Assembly (NCBI GenBank): GCA_036381195.1
Contig: DASVDH010000069.1
Coordinates: 1-64,000 of the forward strand
DNA: 64,000 bases
Origin: RSA9 sp036381195
GTDB taxonomy: Bacteria; Gemmatimonadota; Gemmatimonadetes; Longimicrobiales; RSA9
Reading direction: 5' to 3'
Below the pieces are notes generated by a model. That model saw only the letters and a list, made by a program, of their open reading frames with translations, was not told the origin of the DNA and did not search any database. The translations under genes were made by a program, and so were the position numbers. Every line of letters starts with the position of its first letter. The first letter of the stretch is position 1. Positions 1 to 7,713 of the stretch are shown here, in pieces.

Positions 1-768
1 GTCGAGATCGTGACCGCGCTCTACTTCGGCGGAATCCTGCGCTACGACCCGCGCCGGCCCGACTGGCCGGACCGCGACCGCTTCGTTCTTTCCAAGGGCC
101 ACGGCGTGCCCGTCCAGTACGCGGCCATGGCGGAGGCCGGCTACTTCCCGGTCTCCGAGCTGGACACGCTCCGCAAGATCGACAGCCGGCTCCAGGGCCA
201 CCCCGTCTACTGGAGCGTGCCGGGCATCGAGGCCTCGACCGGCTCGCTCGGCCAGGGGCTGTCCATCGGCCTCGGCATGGCGCTCGCCGCCCGCCTCGAC
301 GGCAAGGACTACCGGGTCTTCGTCCTGCTCGGCGATGGCGAGTGTCAGGAGGGCCAGGTCTGGGAGGCCGCCATGTCCGCCGGCCATCACCGGCCGGCCA
401 ACCTCGTCGCCATCGTCGACTACAACAAGTACCAGCTCGACGGCGCCGTTGCCGACATCCTCGACCTCGACCCGCTCGCGGAGAAGTGGCGTGCCATGCG
501 CTGGAACGTCCGCGAGATCGACGGGCACGACCTCCCGCAGATCCTGAGCGCCCTCGAGTGGGCCGTCGAGCACGGCCCGGCCTGCATCATCGCACACACG
601 GTCAAGGGCAAGGGCGTCAGCTTCATGGAGGGCGAGAACGCGTACCACGGCGTCGCCCCCACGGAGGAGGAGCTGGCCCGCGCGCTCGCGGAGCTCGAGA
701 GCGCGCTGCCCCGGGCCGAACTGTCCATCGAGCGCGAGGCCGCGCAGTACCGTGAGGAGGGGCGGTGA
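1..768 (+). CDS. Transketolase, N-terminal (TPP-binding) subunit, 5' truncated by window edge
   Basis: This is the N-terminal half of a split transketolase, which transfers two-carbon ketol units between sugar phosphates in the non-oxidative pentose phosphate pathway. The reading frame is open to base 1, so the true start lies outside the window; 255 residues are visible. The thiamine-diphosphate motif begins with GDGECQEGQVWEA at about codon 111, followed by PANL and VDYNKYQLDG. The substrate-side segment STGSLGQGLSIGLGMA is also present. The C-terminal half follows directly with a GTGA overlap, the usual arrangement for two-subunit transketolases. A DXPS-type enzyme is less likely because the halves are separate genes and the neighbours are rpiA and rpe. 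Confidence 0.93.
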   Translation, partial: VEIVTALYFGGILRYDPRRPDWPDRDRFVLSKGHGVPVQYAAMAEAGYFPVSELDTLRKIDSRLQGHPVYWSVPGIEASTGSLGQGLSIGLGMALAARLDGKDYRVFVLLGDGECQEGQVWEAAMSAGHHRPANLVAIVDYNKYQLDGAVADILDLDPLAEKWRAMRWNVREIDGHDLPQILSALEWAVEHGPACIIAHTVKGKGVSFMEGENAYHGVAPTEEELARALAELESALPRAELSIEREAAQYREEGR

Positions 769-1742
769 AGGCGCTGTTCCCCGGCCTGACCCTGGGCAAG
801 GCGACGCGCGATGCCTACGGCGAGGCGTTGCGCGACCTCGGCCGCGAGCACGAGGATATCGTCGTCCTCGACGCCGACCTGGCCAAGAGCACCAAGAGCG
901 CCACGTTCGGGGAGGAGTTCCCCGACCGCTTCTTCAATGTCGGCATCCAGGAAGCCAACATGGTCGGGATGGCGGGCGGCTTCGCCTCCTGCGGCAAGGT
1001 TCCGTTCATCTCGAGCTTCGCCTGCTTCGTCATCCTCAAGGGCTTCGACCAGCTCCGCATGGCCGTCGCCTACCCGCACCTCAACATCAAGGTCGCGGGC
1101 AGCCACGGCGGCATCTCGCCGGGCGAGGACGGCGCGAGCCAGCAGTCGGTCGAGGACGTCGCGCTCGCCTGCAGCCTGCCCGGCTTCGTCGTCTGCGTCC
1201 CGTCGGACGAGTTCCAGATGCGCGCGGCCGTCCGCGCGGCCTACCATCATCGCGGACCGGTGTACCTCCGGCTGGGCCGTCCCAAGGTTCCGCGGGTATA
1301 CGAGAAGGAGCCCGCGGACTTCGCGTTCGGGCGGGCCACGCTGCTCCGCGAGGGCCGCGACGCGACCGTCATCGCCAACGGGTTGATGGTCGCGGCCGCG
1401 GTCGTCGCGCACGAGCGGCTCGCGGAGGAGGGCATCCACGTCCGGGTGCTGGACATGGCGACCGTCAAGCCGCTGGACGAGGAGGCGATCCGGCTCGCCG
1501 CACTCGAGACCGGCGCCATCGTCACCGCCGAGGAGCATCTCGTCCATGGCGGACTCGGCGCGCGCGTGGCCCAGGCCGCCGCGCGACTGCATCCGGTGCC
1601 AATGGAGTTCGTCGGGCTCGACGACACGTATGCCGAGAGCGGCGACCCGGAGTCGCTGCTGCGCAAGTACGGCTTGACTGCCGATCACATCATCGCCGCC
1701 GTGCGCCGGGTGCTCGAGCGGCGACGCGACGGCGCGAGCTAG
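765..1742 (+). CDS. Transketolase, C-terminal subunit
   Basis: This 325-residue protein is the C-terminal (pyrimidine-binding plus transketolase C) half that pairs with the preceding gene. The segment FNVGIQEANMVGMAGGFA holds the conserved glutamate that activates TPP, and SHGGISPGEDGASQQ is typical of the family. The C-terminal domain begins around residue 190 (GRDATVIANGLMV). The start is GTG at 765, overlapping the previous stop by four bases, with GAGGAGGGG just upstream. Translational coupling and a 1:1 heterodimer are inferred from the overlap. Confidence 0.94.
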   Translation: MKALFPGLTLGKATRDAYGEALRDLGREHEDIVVLDADLAKSTKSATFGEEFPDRFFNVGIQEANMVGMAGGFASCGKVPFISSFACFVILKGFDQLRMAVAYPHLNIKVAGSHGGISPGEDGASQQSVEDVALACSLPGFVVCVPSDEFQMRAAVRAAYHHRGPVYLRLGRPKVPRVYEKEPADFAFGRATLLREGRDATVIANGLMVAAAVVAHERLAEEGIHVRVLDMATVKPLDEEAIRLAALETGAIVTAEEHLVHGGLGARVAQAAARLHPVPMEFVGLDDTYAESGDPESLLRKYGLTADHIIAAVRRVLERRRDGAS

Positions 1743-1775
1743 AAAACGAACCTCTTTCTACTCACGGAGGGCCCC

Positions 1776-2714
1776 ATGACTCCCAGCGGAACGGTCGCCG
1801 CGGAGGCGCCGGCGAAGCGGGCCTCCCGGCCCACGCTCGCGGACCTCGACCTGCCCCTCGGCAAGCGGGTTCGCCTGCACCGCCTGCTCTACGAGCACGG
1901 GGTGAAGAACGGGACACTGATGATCCTGCCGATCGACCAGGGGATCGAGCACGGGCCCGTGGACTTCCTGCCGAACCCCGCGTCCGCGCACCCGGAGTAC
2001 CAGTGGCAGCTCGCCCTCGAGGGCGGGTACAACGCGATTGCGTGTCACTGGGGCCTCGCGCGCCAGTACATGAAGAAGTACGCGGGCCGCGTGCCGCTCA
2101 TCCTCAAGATCAACGGAAAGACGGACATCCCGCCCGCGGACGAGGCGTTCTCGGCGCCCACCGCGACGGTCGAGGACGCGGTCTCGCTCGGCGCGGACGC
2201 CGTCGGCTACACGCTCTATGTGGGCTCGCCGCGACAGGACGACGACTTCGCGCAGCTCACGCGCGTCCGCGAGGCGTGCGAGAAGTGGGGGATGCCGCTG
2301 ATCGTGTGGGCGTACCCGCGCGGCAAGGCCATCGAGGCCAAGGGCGGCCGAGACTCGCTCTACGCCGTGGACTACGCCGCCCGCCTCGCCCACGAGCTCG
2401 GCGCGGACATCATCAAGCTCAACGTGCCGAAGAAGAGCGACAAGGACGCGCAGATGCCGAAGCCGTACCAGGAGATCGAGTGGGACTACGAGTCCGGCGT
2501 GCGGCGCGTCATCGAGTCCGCCAACCGGTCCATGGTGCTGTTCAGCGGCGGCAGCAAGGTCAGCGACGAGGACCTGCTGGACAAGGCGCGGATCACGATG
2601 GAGCAGGGCGCGACCGGGCTGATCTTCGGCCGCAACATGTGGCAGCGCCCGATGGACGATGCACTCGAGCTGACGGAGCGCATCAAGGACATCCTGCGCC
2701 GCTTCCCCGCTTGA
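1776..2714 (+). CDS. fbaB: Class I fructose-bisphosphate aldolase (DhnA/FbaB family)
   Basis: This 312-residue protein is a DhnA-type class I aldolase that interconverts fructose 1,6-bisphosphate with glyceraldehyde 3-phosphate and DHAP. Family features are LMILPIDQGIEHGPVDF near residue 50, the Schiff-base lysine region DIIKLNVPKKSD, and the phosphate-binding segment VLFSGGSKVSDEDLL followed by GLIFGRNMWQRP. The start ATG has GGAGG seven bases upstream. It lies 33 bp after the transketolase genes and 10 bp before rpiA, so it is probably in the same transcript. The family also includes transaldolase-like and 2-amino-3,7-dideoxy-heptulosonate synthases; context favours the glycolytic/pentose role. 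Confidence 0.9.
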   Translation: MTPSGTVAAEAPAKRASRPTLADLDLPLGKRVRLHRLLYEHGVKNGTLMILPIDQGIEHGPVDFLPNPASAHPEYQWQLALEGGYNAIACHWGLARQYMKKYAGRVPLILKINGKTDIPPADEAFSAPTATVEDAVSLGADAVGYTLYVGSPRQDDDFAQLTRVREACEKWGMPLIVWAYPRGKAIEAKGGRDSLYAVDYAARLAHELGADIIKLNVPKKSDKDAQMPKPYQEIEWDYESGVRRVIESANRSMVLFSGGSKVSDEDLLDKARITMEQGATGLIFGRNMWQRPMDDALELTERIKDILRRFPA

Positions 2715-2724
2715 CGGCGGCGGG

Positions 2725-3444
2725 ATGACCAGCGACCGCGAAGCGCTCAAGCGGCAGGCAGCCGAGCGCGCGCTCGAGCACGTCGAGGATGGCATGGTGC
2801 TGGGCCTCGGCACCGGCTCGACCATGCGTCACCTGCTCGAGCTGCTCGCCGAGCGGCGGCGAGCCGGCGCGCTCGGCCGCATCACCGGCGTGCCGACCTC
2901 CCAGGAGACGGCGGAACGGGCAGGCGCGCTCGGCATCCCGCTCGCGACGCTCGAGCAGGAGCCGCGCCTCGACCTCGCGCTGGACGGCGCGGACGAGATC
3001 GACCCGCGCCTCGACCTGATCAAGGGCCTCGGCGGCGCGCTGCTCTGGGAGAAGATCGTGGCCTGCGCCGCGGACCGGCTCATCATCATCGCGGACGAGA
3101 GCAAGCTGGTCCGCCGCCTCGGCGAGCGCGCGCCGCTGCCGGTCGAGGTCGTGCCGTTCGGCTGGACCACGCACCTCGCCCGTCTCGAGCGGCTCGGCGC
3201 GAACGCCGTCCTGCGCACCGACGCCGCTGGCCAGCCCTTCGTCACGGACGGCGGGCACTACATCCTCGACTGCCGTTTCGAGGGCGGGATCCCGGACCCC
3301 GCGGCGCTCGAGGCGGAGCTGTGCCGCATGCCGGGCGTGGTCGAGACCGGGCTGTTCCTCGGCATGGCGCAGGCGGCGGTCGTGGCGGGGGAGGGAGGCG
3401 TGCGCGTGATCGAGCGGCCGGCGTTGCAGGGAGCGCGTGCATGA
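2725..3444 (+). CDS. rpiA: Ribose-5-phosphate isomerase A
   Basis: RpiA interconverts ribose 5-phosphate and ribulose 5-phosphate. The 239-residue length is slightly above the usual 220-230. Recognisable motifs are GLGTGSTMRHLLELL (phosphate loop), the active-site DGADEIDPRLDLIKGLGGALLWEK split across residues about 89-112, and ADESKLVRRLG. The C-terminal GIPDPAALEAELCRMPGVVETGLF matches the family end. The stop overlaps the rpe start as ATGA, so the two genes that share ribulose 5-phosphate are translationally coupled. Confidence 0.96.
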   Translation: MTSDREALKRQAAERALEHVEDGMVLGLGTGSTMRHLLELLAERRRAGALGRITGVPTSQETAERAGALGIPLATLEQEPRLDLALDGADEIDPRLDLIKGLGGALLWEKIVACAADRLIIIADESKLVRRLGERAPLPVEVVPFGWTTHLARLERLGANAVLRTDAAGQPFVTDGGHYILDCRFEGGIPDPAALEAELCRMPGVVETGLFLGMAQAAVVAGEGGVRVIERPALQGARA

Positions 3445-4103
3445 GCGTCAAGATCGCCCCCTCGCTCCTGTCCGCGGACTTCGCACGGCTCGCGGACGCG
3501 GTCGCCGAGGCCGCGGCCGGCGGCGCGGACTGGATCCACGTGGACGTGATGGACGGCCACTTCGTCCCGAACCTCACGATCGGCCCGCCGGTCGTCGCGG
3601 CCGTGCGCCGCTGCACCACGCTGCCGCTCGACGTGCACCTGATGGTCGAGCAGCCCGAGCGCTTGCTGGAGGCGTTCGCCGGCGCGGGCGCGGACGTGCT
3701 CACCGTGCACCAGGAGACCTGCCCGCACCTGCATCGCACGGTCGAGCGCATCCGCGAGCTCGGCATGCGCCCGGGCGTCTCCATCAACCCCGCGACGCCG
3801 ATCGAGACGTTGGACGAGATCGCGCCCTACGTGGACCTCGTGCTGATCATGAGCGTGAACCCCGGCTTCGGCGGCCAGAAGTACATTCCCACGAGCACCC
3901 GCAAGGTCGCGCGCATGCGGCAGCGCCTCGAGGCCATGGGGCTCCACTCCGTCGAGCTCGAGGTGGACGGCGGCATCTCCCCGCTCACGGCGCCGGAGAT
4001 CGCGCGCGCCGGCGCCACCGTGCTCGTCGCCGGGAACGCGGTGTTCGGGGGCCCGGGGAGCGTGGCGGCCAACATCGCGGCGCTGCGGACGGCGGTGGGG
4101 TGA
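3441..4103 (+). CDS. rpe: Ribulose-phosphate 3-epimerase
   Basis: Rpe converts ribulose 5-phosphate to xylulose 5-phosphate, the donor for the transketolase encoded at the start of the window. The 220-residue TIM barrel shows IAPSLLSADFARL at the N-terminus, the metal ligands in HVDVMDGHFVPNLTIG and DVHLMV, MSVNPGFGGQKY, and EVDGGISPLTAPE. The ATG at 3441 was chosen over longer upstream openings because it overlaps the rpiA stop and puts the family's first strand at residue 4. Accessory-looking DNA begins within ten bases of its stop. Confidence 0.96.
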   Translation: MSVKIAPSLLSADFARLADAVAEAAAGGADWIHVDVMDGHFVPNLTIGPPVVAAVRRCTTLPLDVHLMVEQPERLLEAFAGAGADVLTVHQETCPHLHRTVERIRELGMRPGVSINPATPIETLDEIAPYVDLVLIMSVNPGFGGQKYIPTSTRKVARMRQRLEAMGLHSVELEVDGGISPLTAPEIARAGATVLVAGNAVFGGPGSVAANIAALRTAVG

Positions 4104-4104
4104 A

Positions 4105-4690
4105 CGTCCTGACTACCTGCTGAAACTGGCACGCGTGCACTTCCTGCTCGCTGACGACGCCGGCGCGGGCAAGACGGTCATGGCCGGTTTCCTGATCCGC
4201 GAGCTCGAACTGCGCGGCCTCGCCGAGCGCGTCCTGATCGCTGTCCCGCGAACCCACCTTCCAGTGGCAACGCGAGCTCAAGGAGAAGTTCGACGCGAAG
4301 TTCATCGTGATGAATGGGCAGGACATTCGTGAGCAGTTCGGGGTGAACCACTGGCTGGAACGGAACCGCGTCATCACCTCTCTGGATCTCGCAAAGCGCG
4401 CGGATGTGCTACCGGGCCTGCGCCAGGTGCGCTGGGACCTGGTCATCGTCGACGAGGCGCACCGCATGTCCGGGGCGGACGAAGGGACTCGCGGGACCAG
4501 CGGGCACCATCCGCCTCACGACCAACCAGCGGCGGGTGGCGCAAGACGGGCGGGACTGCTACTGGCCCTACATTGTGACCAGCTGCAACGGCAAGCCGGG
4601 AACTCCAGAAGGCCGTCCGCGGCCCCGCGCGCTCCCCCTGGCACGGGGTGACGGAGGTGCCGCATTATTGTCGGTGGACGCAATGACGAA
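4105..4690 (+). pseudogene. Remnant of a SNF2-type DEAD/DEAH helicase with a DUF3883-like C-terminus
   Basis: No intact frame exists, but pieces of one helicase can be read in order. From 4111 in frame 1 comes DYLLKLARVHFLL, then ADDAGAGKTVMAGFLIREL (motif I) and a second-strand VLIAVP. After about 4250 the sequence continues in frame 2 with FQWQRELKEKFDAKF, an ITSLDLAKR segment and WDLVIVDEAHRMSG (motif II). At about 4480 it jumps, in frame 3, to GTIRLTTNQRRVAQ and CYWPYIVTSCNGKPG, which resembles the DUF3883 end of such helicases. Then come PWHGVTEVPHY-like fragments in yet another frame. The 5' end, the whole RecA2 half and several single bases are therefore lost. It sits directly after the rpe stop and before the ATPase-TOPRIM pair. 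The helicase identity is clear; the DUF3883 reading is likely. Confidence 0.8.
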
Positions 4691-4813
4691 GCCGATGCAG
4701 GTGAGGGAAAGGCGGGTGGGGGTTGGGGAGACGCCCGCATAAGCTGAGCGACAAAGGCCACGGCGAAAAAGGATCGGGTACATGGCCACAGTCCGTGGAA
4801 GCCAGGCGCCGGA

Positions 4814-5986
4814 GTGGCGCGGGGCAGGTCGAGCGTGAGCGTAGATCTGCGATTCCGCCACCTGCGGCTCCAGAACTGGAAGAACTTCTCGGAGGCGAAC
4901 GTCGCGATCGGGGACCGATTGTTCCTGGTAGGACCGAACGCATCCGGCAAGTCCAACTTCCTGGACGCGTTCCGGTTCCTGAGGGACCTCGCGTCCCCGG
5001 GAGGGGGGCTGGAGCAGGCCGTGGCGCAGCGGGGCGGCGTTAGCCCCATCCGGAGTCTCGCGGCCAGGCGGAAGACGGACATCGAGATCGAGGTCGAGGT
5101 CGCCGCGCAGGATGGCGGTGCCCCGTGGAAGTACCTGATCGCCTTCAAGCAAGACAGCCAGCGACGACCCGTGGTGAGCTCCGAACGCGTGCTCCGAGGC
5201 GACGCCCTGCTGCTGGATCGGCCTACTCCCGAGGACAAGGACGATCCGGCACGCCTGACGCAGACGTACCTCGAACAGGTGAATGTTAACCGGGATTTCA
5301 GGGATCTAGCCACATTCTTCAGCTCGATTCGCTACCTCCACATCGTGCCGCAGTTGATCCGCGAGCCGGATCGTTCTGTCGGTCGAGCGAACGATCCGTT
5401 CGGCGGCGATTTCCTTGAGCAGGTGGCCAAGACGCCGGAGAGGACTCGCAAGGCGCGGCTGAGACGGATCCAGGAGGCATTGCGCATCGCGGTGCCGCAG
5501 CTCAGCGAGGTCGAGCTCTGGCGGGACGAACGGGGTACGCCGCACCTGCGGGGAAAGTACCGGCACTGGCGGGCACCCGGTGCGTGGCAGACAGAGGAGC
5601 AGTTTTCGGACGGCACGCTGCGGCTACTGGGGCTGCTCTGGGCAATGATGGAGGGCGGCGGGCCGCTGCTGCTTGAGGAGCCGGAGCTCTCGTTGCACCC
5701 GGAGCTCGTTCGTCTGCTGCCGCAGGTGCTTGCGCGGGTCCAGCGCCGCACGGGTCGGCAAATCTTCCTGAGCACCCATTCGCCCGATCTGCTCCGCGAC
5801 GAGGGCATTGGTCTCGACGAGGTGCTGCTCTTGGAGCCGGGCAAAGAGGGCACGGTGGTCAGCACGGCCGGGTCGCACGCGGAGATTCGGGAGCTGCTCG
5901 CCGGCGGATTGTCGCTGGCGGATACGGTCGTCCCCAGGACCCGGCCGCAAAACGCGGAACAGCTCCCCCTCTTCGGTGAATCGTGA
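4814..5986 (+). CDS. RecF/OLD-like AAA ATPase, partner of the TOPRIM protein
   Basis: A 390-residue ABC/RecF-fold ATPase of the AAA_21 kind. It opens with a RecF-like strand (FRHLRLQNWKNF) and has Walker A GPNASGKSN at about 40-48, a signature-like FSDGTLRLLGLL at about 264, Walker B LLLEEPELSLHPE at about 285, and the H-loop STHSPDLL at about 319. The middle 150 residues are the variable insert between the two halves of the ATPase. The stop overlaps the next gene, so the two products are coupled. The GTG at 4814 was taken; a GTG at 4835 is nearly as good, and neither has a strong SD. No nuclease domain is visible in this protein. By architecture the pair resembles ATPase/TOPRIM immune systems (OLD, PARIS), but neither family assignment nor defence activity is shown. 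Confidence 0.85.
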   Translation: MARGRSSVSVDLRFRHLRLQNWKNFSEANVAIGDRLFLVGPNASGKSNFLDAFRFLRDLASPGGGLEQAVAQRGGVSPIRSLAARRKTDIEIEVEVAAQDGGAPWKYLIAFKQDSQRRPVVSSERVLRGDALLLDRPTPEDKDDPARLTQTYLEQVNVNRDFRDLATFFSSIRYLHIVPQLIREPDRSVGRANDPFGGDFLEQVAKTPERTRKARLRRIQEALRIAVPQLSEVELWRDERGTPHLRGKYRHWRAPGAWQTEEQFSDGTLRLLGLLWAMMEGGGPLLLEEPELSLHPELVRLLPQVLARVQRRTGRQIFLSTHSPDLLRDEGIGLDEVLLLEPGKEGTVVSTAGSHAEIRELLAGGLSLADTVVPRTRPQNAEQLPLFGES

Positions 5987-6594
5987 TGGTGGCGGCTCCC
6001 GTCATCGTGTCCGCTGCAGTTGAGGGGATCGTGGATGAGGCGGTGGTACGCCGGCTCATCACCCTGGCCGGTGGGCAGCCCGGCGCAGTCTATGGCAAGA
6101 ACGGCAAAGGCCACCTTCGGCAGAAGATTGGCGCCTACAACCGGGCCGCCCGACACGCGCCCTGGGTCGTGCTGGTGGATCTAGACCACGAAGCGGACTG
6201 TCCGCCGTCCCTACTCGCCGGGTGGGTCCGGGACGCTGCCGGCCACCTGTGCTTTCGCGTGGCCGTCCGCGCGGTTGAGGCCTGGCTCATGGCGGATGCC
6301 GAGGCGTTGGCCCGGTTTCTCAGTATCCCGCGCAGTCGCGTCCCGCGCGATCCGGAAGGGTTGGACGATCCGAAGCAGGTCATGGTCGACCTCGCCCGCG
6401 GCTCGCAGCGCGCGCACATTCGGGCGGACATGGTGCCGCGAGAGAGCGGCGGCCGAGCAGTGGGCCCGGCCTATTCGTCACGTCTCATCGAGTACGCGCA
6501 GGAGCACTGGCGTCCCGAGGTCGCGGCACAGCGTGCTGCGAGCCTGCGGCGAGCCATGGGCTGTCTGAAGCGCCTGATCGGAAGCGTTGAATAA
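5986..6594 (+). CDS. TOPRIM-like DUF4276-family protein, partner of the AAA ATPase
   Basis: A 202-residue protein with TOPRIM-like layout: AAVEGIVDEAVVRRLI near residue 10 supplies the acidic residue of strand 1, and VVLVDLDHEADC near 62 supplies the D-x-D pair. RAVEAWLMADAEALARFL is the block I associate with DUF4276. The fold suggests a metal-dependent nuclease or nucleotidyl hydrolase; activity is inferred. The start is ATG 5986 inside the ATPase stop (TGATG); a GTG at 5983 is also in frame. Together the two genes form a compact bicistron at the edge of a decayed helicase and next to a tRNA gene, a setting common for mobile defence cargo. Confidence 0.78.
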   Translation: MVAAPVIVSAAVEGIVDEAVVRRLITLAGGQPGAVYGKNGKGHLRQKIGAYNRAARHAPWVVLVDLDHEADCPPSLLAGWVRDAAGHLCFRVAVRAVEAWLMADAEALARFLSIPRSRVPRDPEGLDDPKQVMVDLARGSQRAHIRADMVPRESGGRAVGPAYSSRLIEYAQEHWRPEVAAQRAASLRRAMGCLKRLIGSVE

Positions 6595-6887
6595 GGATCC
6601 CATCGATCGAGCTCTGAAGCCCCCTGAGGGCGCCATCTTCCACCGGTGCGCCCTTCAAGTCAATCCGCACCATTACCCCGCACGTTCCGCAGCCAGCCGA
6701 ACAGCGACGACGCAACGACACAGACGAGGCGCTGGGGGCCGAGGTCAGGCAAGTCGTCCAGGAGCTGGTGGGGTTACGGGATCGCTGATCGTGCAGTGAT
6801 TCGGGGGACACCTAGACAACCGTCCGCGTACTTCGATCGCTTCACCAAGGGGTGCGCACGACGACCCGCGATGCTATGTTTGTCGTG
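6595..6887. other. Intergenic segment without a supported gene
   Basis: Between the TOPRIM gene and tRNA-Leu I see no coding frame with family features. Near its start (6627-6654) is a 7-bp hairpin, AGGGCGC paired with GCGCCCT, that could end the cassette transcript, but its loop is 14 nt and there is no real T-run. The only other signal is a TATGTTTG box just before the tRNA. Short open frames here look random. Confidence 0.5.
6875..6882 (+). promoter_or_regulatory. Candidate -10 element of tRNA-Leu
   Basis: TATGTTTG ends 5 bases before the mature tRNA 5' end, so transcription would start at or within a base or two of the tRNA. The -35 position (about 6852) is poor. The box matches the TAnnTT(T)G form seen upstream of several other genes in the window. 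Confidence 0.5.
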
Positions 6888-6970
6888 GCTCGGGTGGCGG
6901 AACGGCAGACGCAGACGGCTTAAACCCGTCGGCCCGTGAGGGCATGTGGGTTCGAGTCCCACCCCGAGCA
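6888..6970 (+). tRNA. tRNA-Leu (anticodon UAA)
   Basis: The 83-nt gene folds as a class II tRNA. The acceptor stem pairs GCTCGGG (6888-6894) with CCCGAGC (6963-6969), with discriminator A at 6970. The anticodon stem GACGG/CCGTC carries loop CTTAAAC with TAA at 6921-6923. The long variable arm is GCCC/GGGC, and the T arm is GTGGG-TTCGAGT-CCCAC. CCA is not encoded. It bounds the accessory segment on its right; I saw no duplicated 3' tRNA fragment near 4104 that would mark an attachment site. Confidence 0.97.
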
Positions 6971-7167
6971 TCCTTTCCCGCGTCGTACCACCTCGTGCAC
7001 CGGCGAGCCGCTTGCAGGACGGTACCCGAGGGACGTAGGAACGCGGGGGCCACGGGGCGAGGCCGGGGTCGGCAGGGTGGCGAGCGGCTCCTGATCCTGC
7101 CCGGGTTGGCGTTGAACGCGCCGCGGGCGGCGGGGTCGGTCCACCGCGGGGCCTGGCCGGCGCCCGC

Positions 7168-7452
7168 TCAGTAGCTCCCCGTCGCCAGCCGCTTGCTTCC
7201 CGCCACGTCCTCTTGCAGCTCCAGCTCGGCGCCGCTCTCGACCTGGTCGCCGATCGGGTGGTCCAGGTAGATGCCGTGAGCCGGCCGCTCCTCACCCGCG
7301 TAGACCAGTCGGTACCGCTCCTTGCGGGTGGGGTCGATGCCGAAGTGGTGGAGACTGCGCTCCAGGAGTTGGTCCGCGCGCTCTCCGGGGTCCACGTCCG
7401 CGTAGTACAGCCGGCCGCCGAAGCGGACGCTCACGGCGACGGATCGCGCCAT
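7168..7452 (-). CDS. Small acidic protein with a ubiquitin-like (beta-grasp) sequence pattern
   Basis: A 94-residue protein starting at the ATG complement of 7450-7452, preceded by a strong GGAGGTG site; the longer frame upstream is Pro/Ala/Arg filler. The body alternates as in a beta-grasp: VAVSVRFGGRLYYADVDPG, a helix DQLLERSLHHFGIDP, then RYRLVYAGEERPA and DQVESGAELELQED. Such strand-helix-strand order with a final GAELEL strand recalls ubiquitin-like folds. There is no C-terminal Gly-Gly (it ends in TGSY), so a conjugation role is not indicated. No family was recognised, and no conjugating enzymes are adjacent. Confidence 0.65.
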   Translation of the reverse strand: MARSVAVSVRFGGRLYYADVDPGERADQLLERSLHHFGIDPTRKERYRLVYAGEERPAHGIYLDHPIGDQVESGAELELQEDVAGSKRLATGSY

Positions 7453-7666
7453 GGTCACCTCCACGAAAGCCCGGCGGCCAGGGGTGCAAGGAGCAGTCCA
7501 GCGGGCAGGGGCGGCGTGCGGGGCCGGGGCCGGAGCGAGTAGGGTGGAGGGGGGCGGGACGGGCCGAAGCGGGCGCCTGGCCGCCGTGCCCGCGACCGTG
7601 GTGGCGGGCGGGGGCCGGGCGGGGGCGAAGGGCACCGCCCTCGCGATCGTCACGACGCCCGCTCTT

Positions 7667-7704
7667 CCGCCGCCACTCCGGCAGAAGCGCCGGAGTGGCG
7701 GCGG
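7667..7704 (-). terminator. Strong hairpin 3' of the PDZ-protein gene
   Basis: A perfect 16-bp inverted repeat, CCGCCGCCACTCCGGC (7667-7682) with its complement at 7689-7704 and a 6-nt loop, lies 10 bp after the stop of the minus-strand PDZ gene. Neither side has a T-run, so it may be a factor-assisted terminator or an mRNA 3' stabiliser. The rest of 7453-7713 shows no gene. Confidence 0.6.
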
Positions 7705-7713
7705 ACCTGGGCG

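Noticed and set aside
6587..6799. Short ORF between the TOPRIM gene and tRNA-Leu
   Set aside because: It overlaps the TOPRIM gene end, has no family features and no SD.
4104..6970. Intact integrative element with att sites
   Set aside because: No integrase was found and no repeat of the tRNA-Leu 3' end was seen near the rpe stop.
4806..7700. 14-bp match GCGCCGGAGTGGCG at 4806 and 7687
   Set aside because: In 64 kb of such GC-rich sequence many 14-mers recur by chance.
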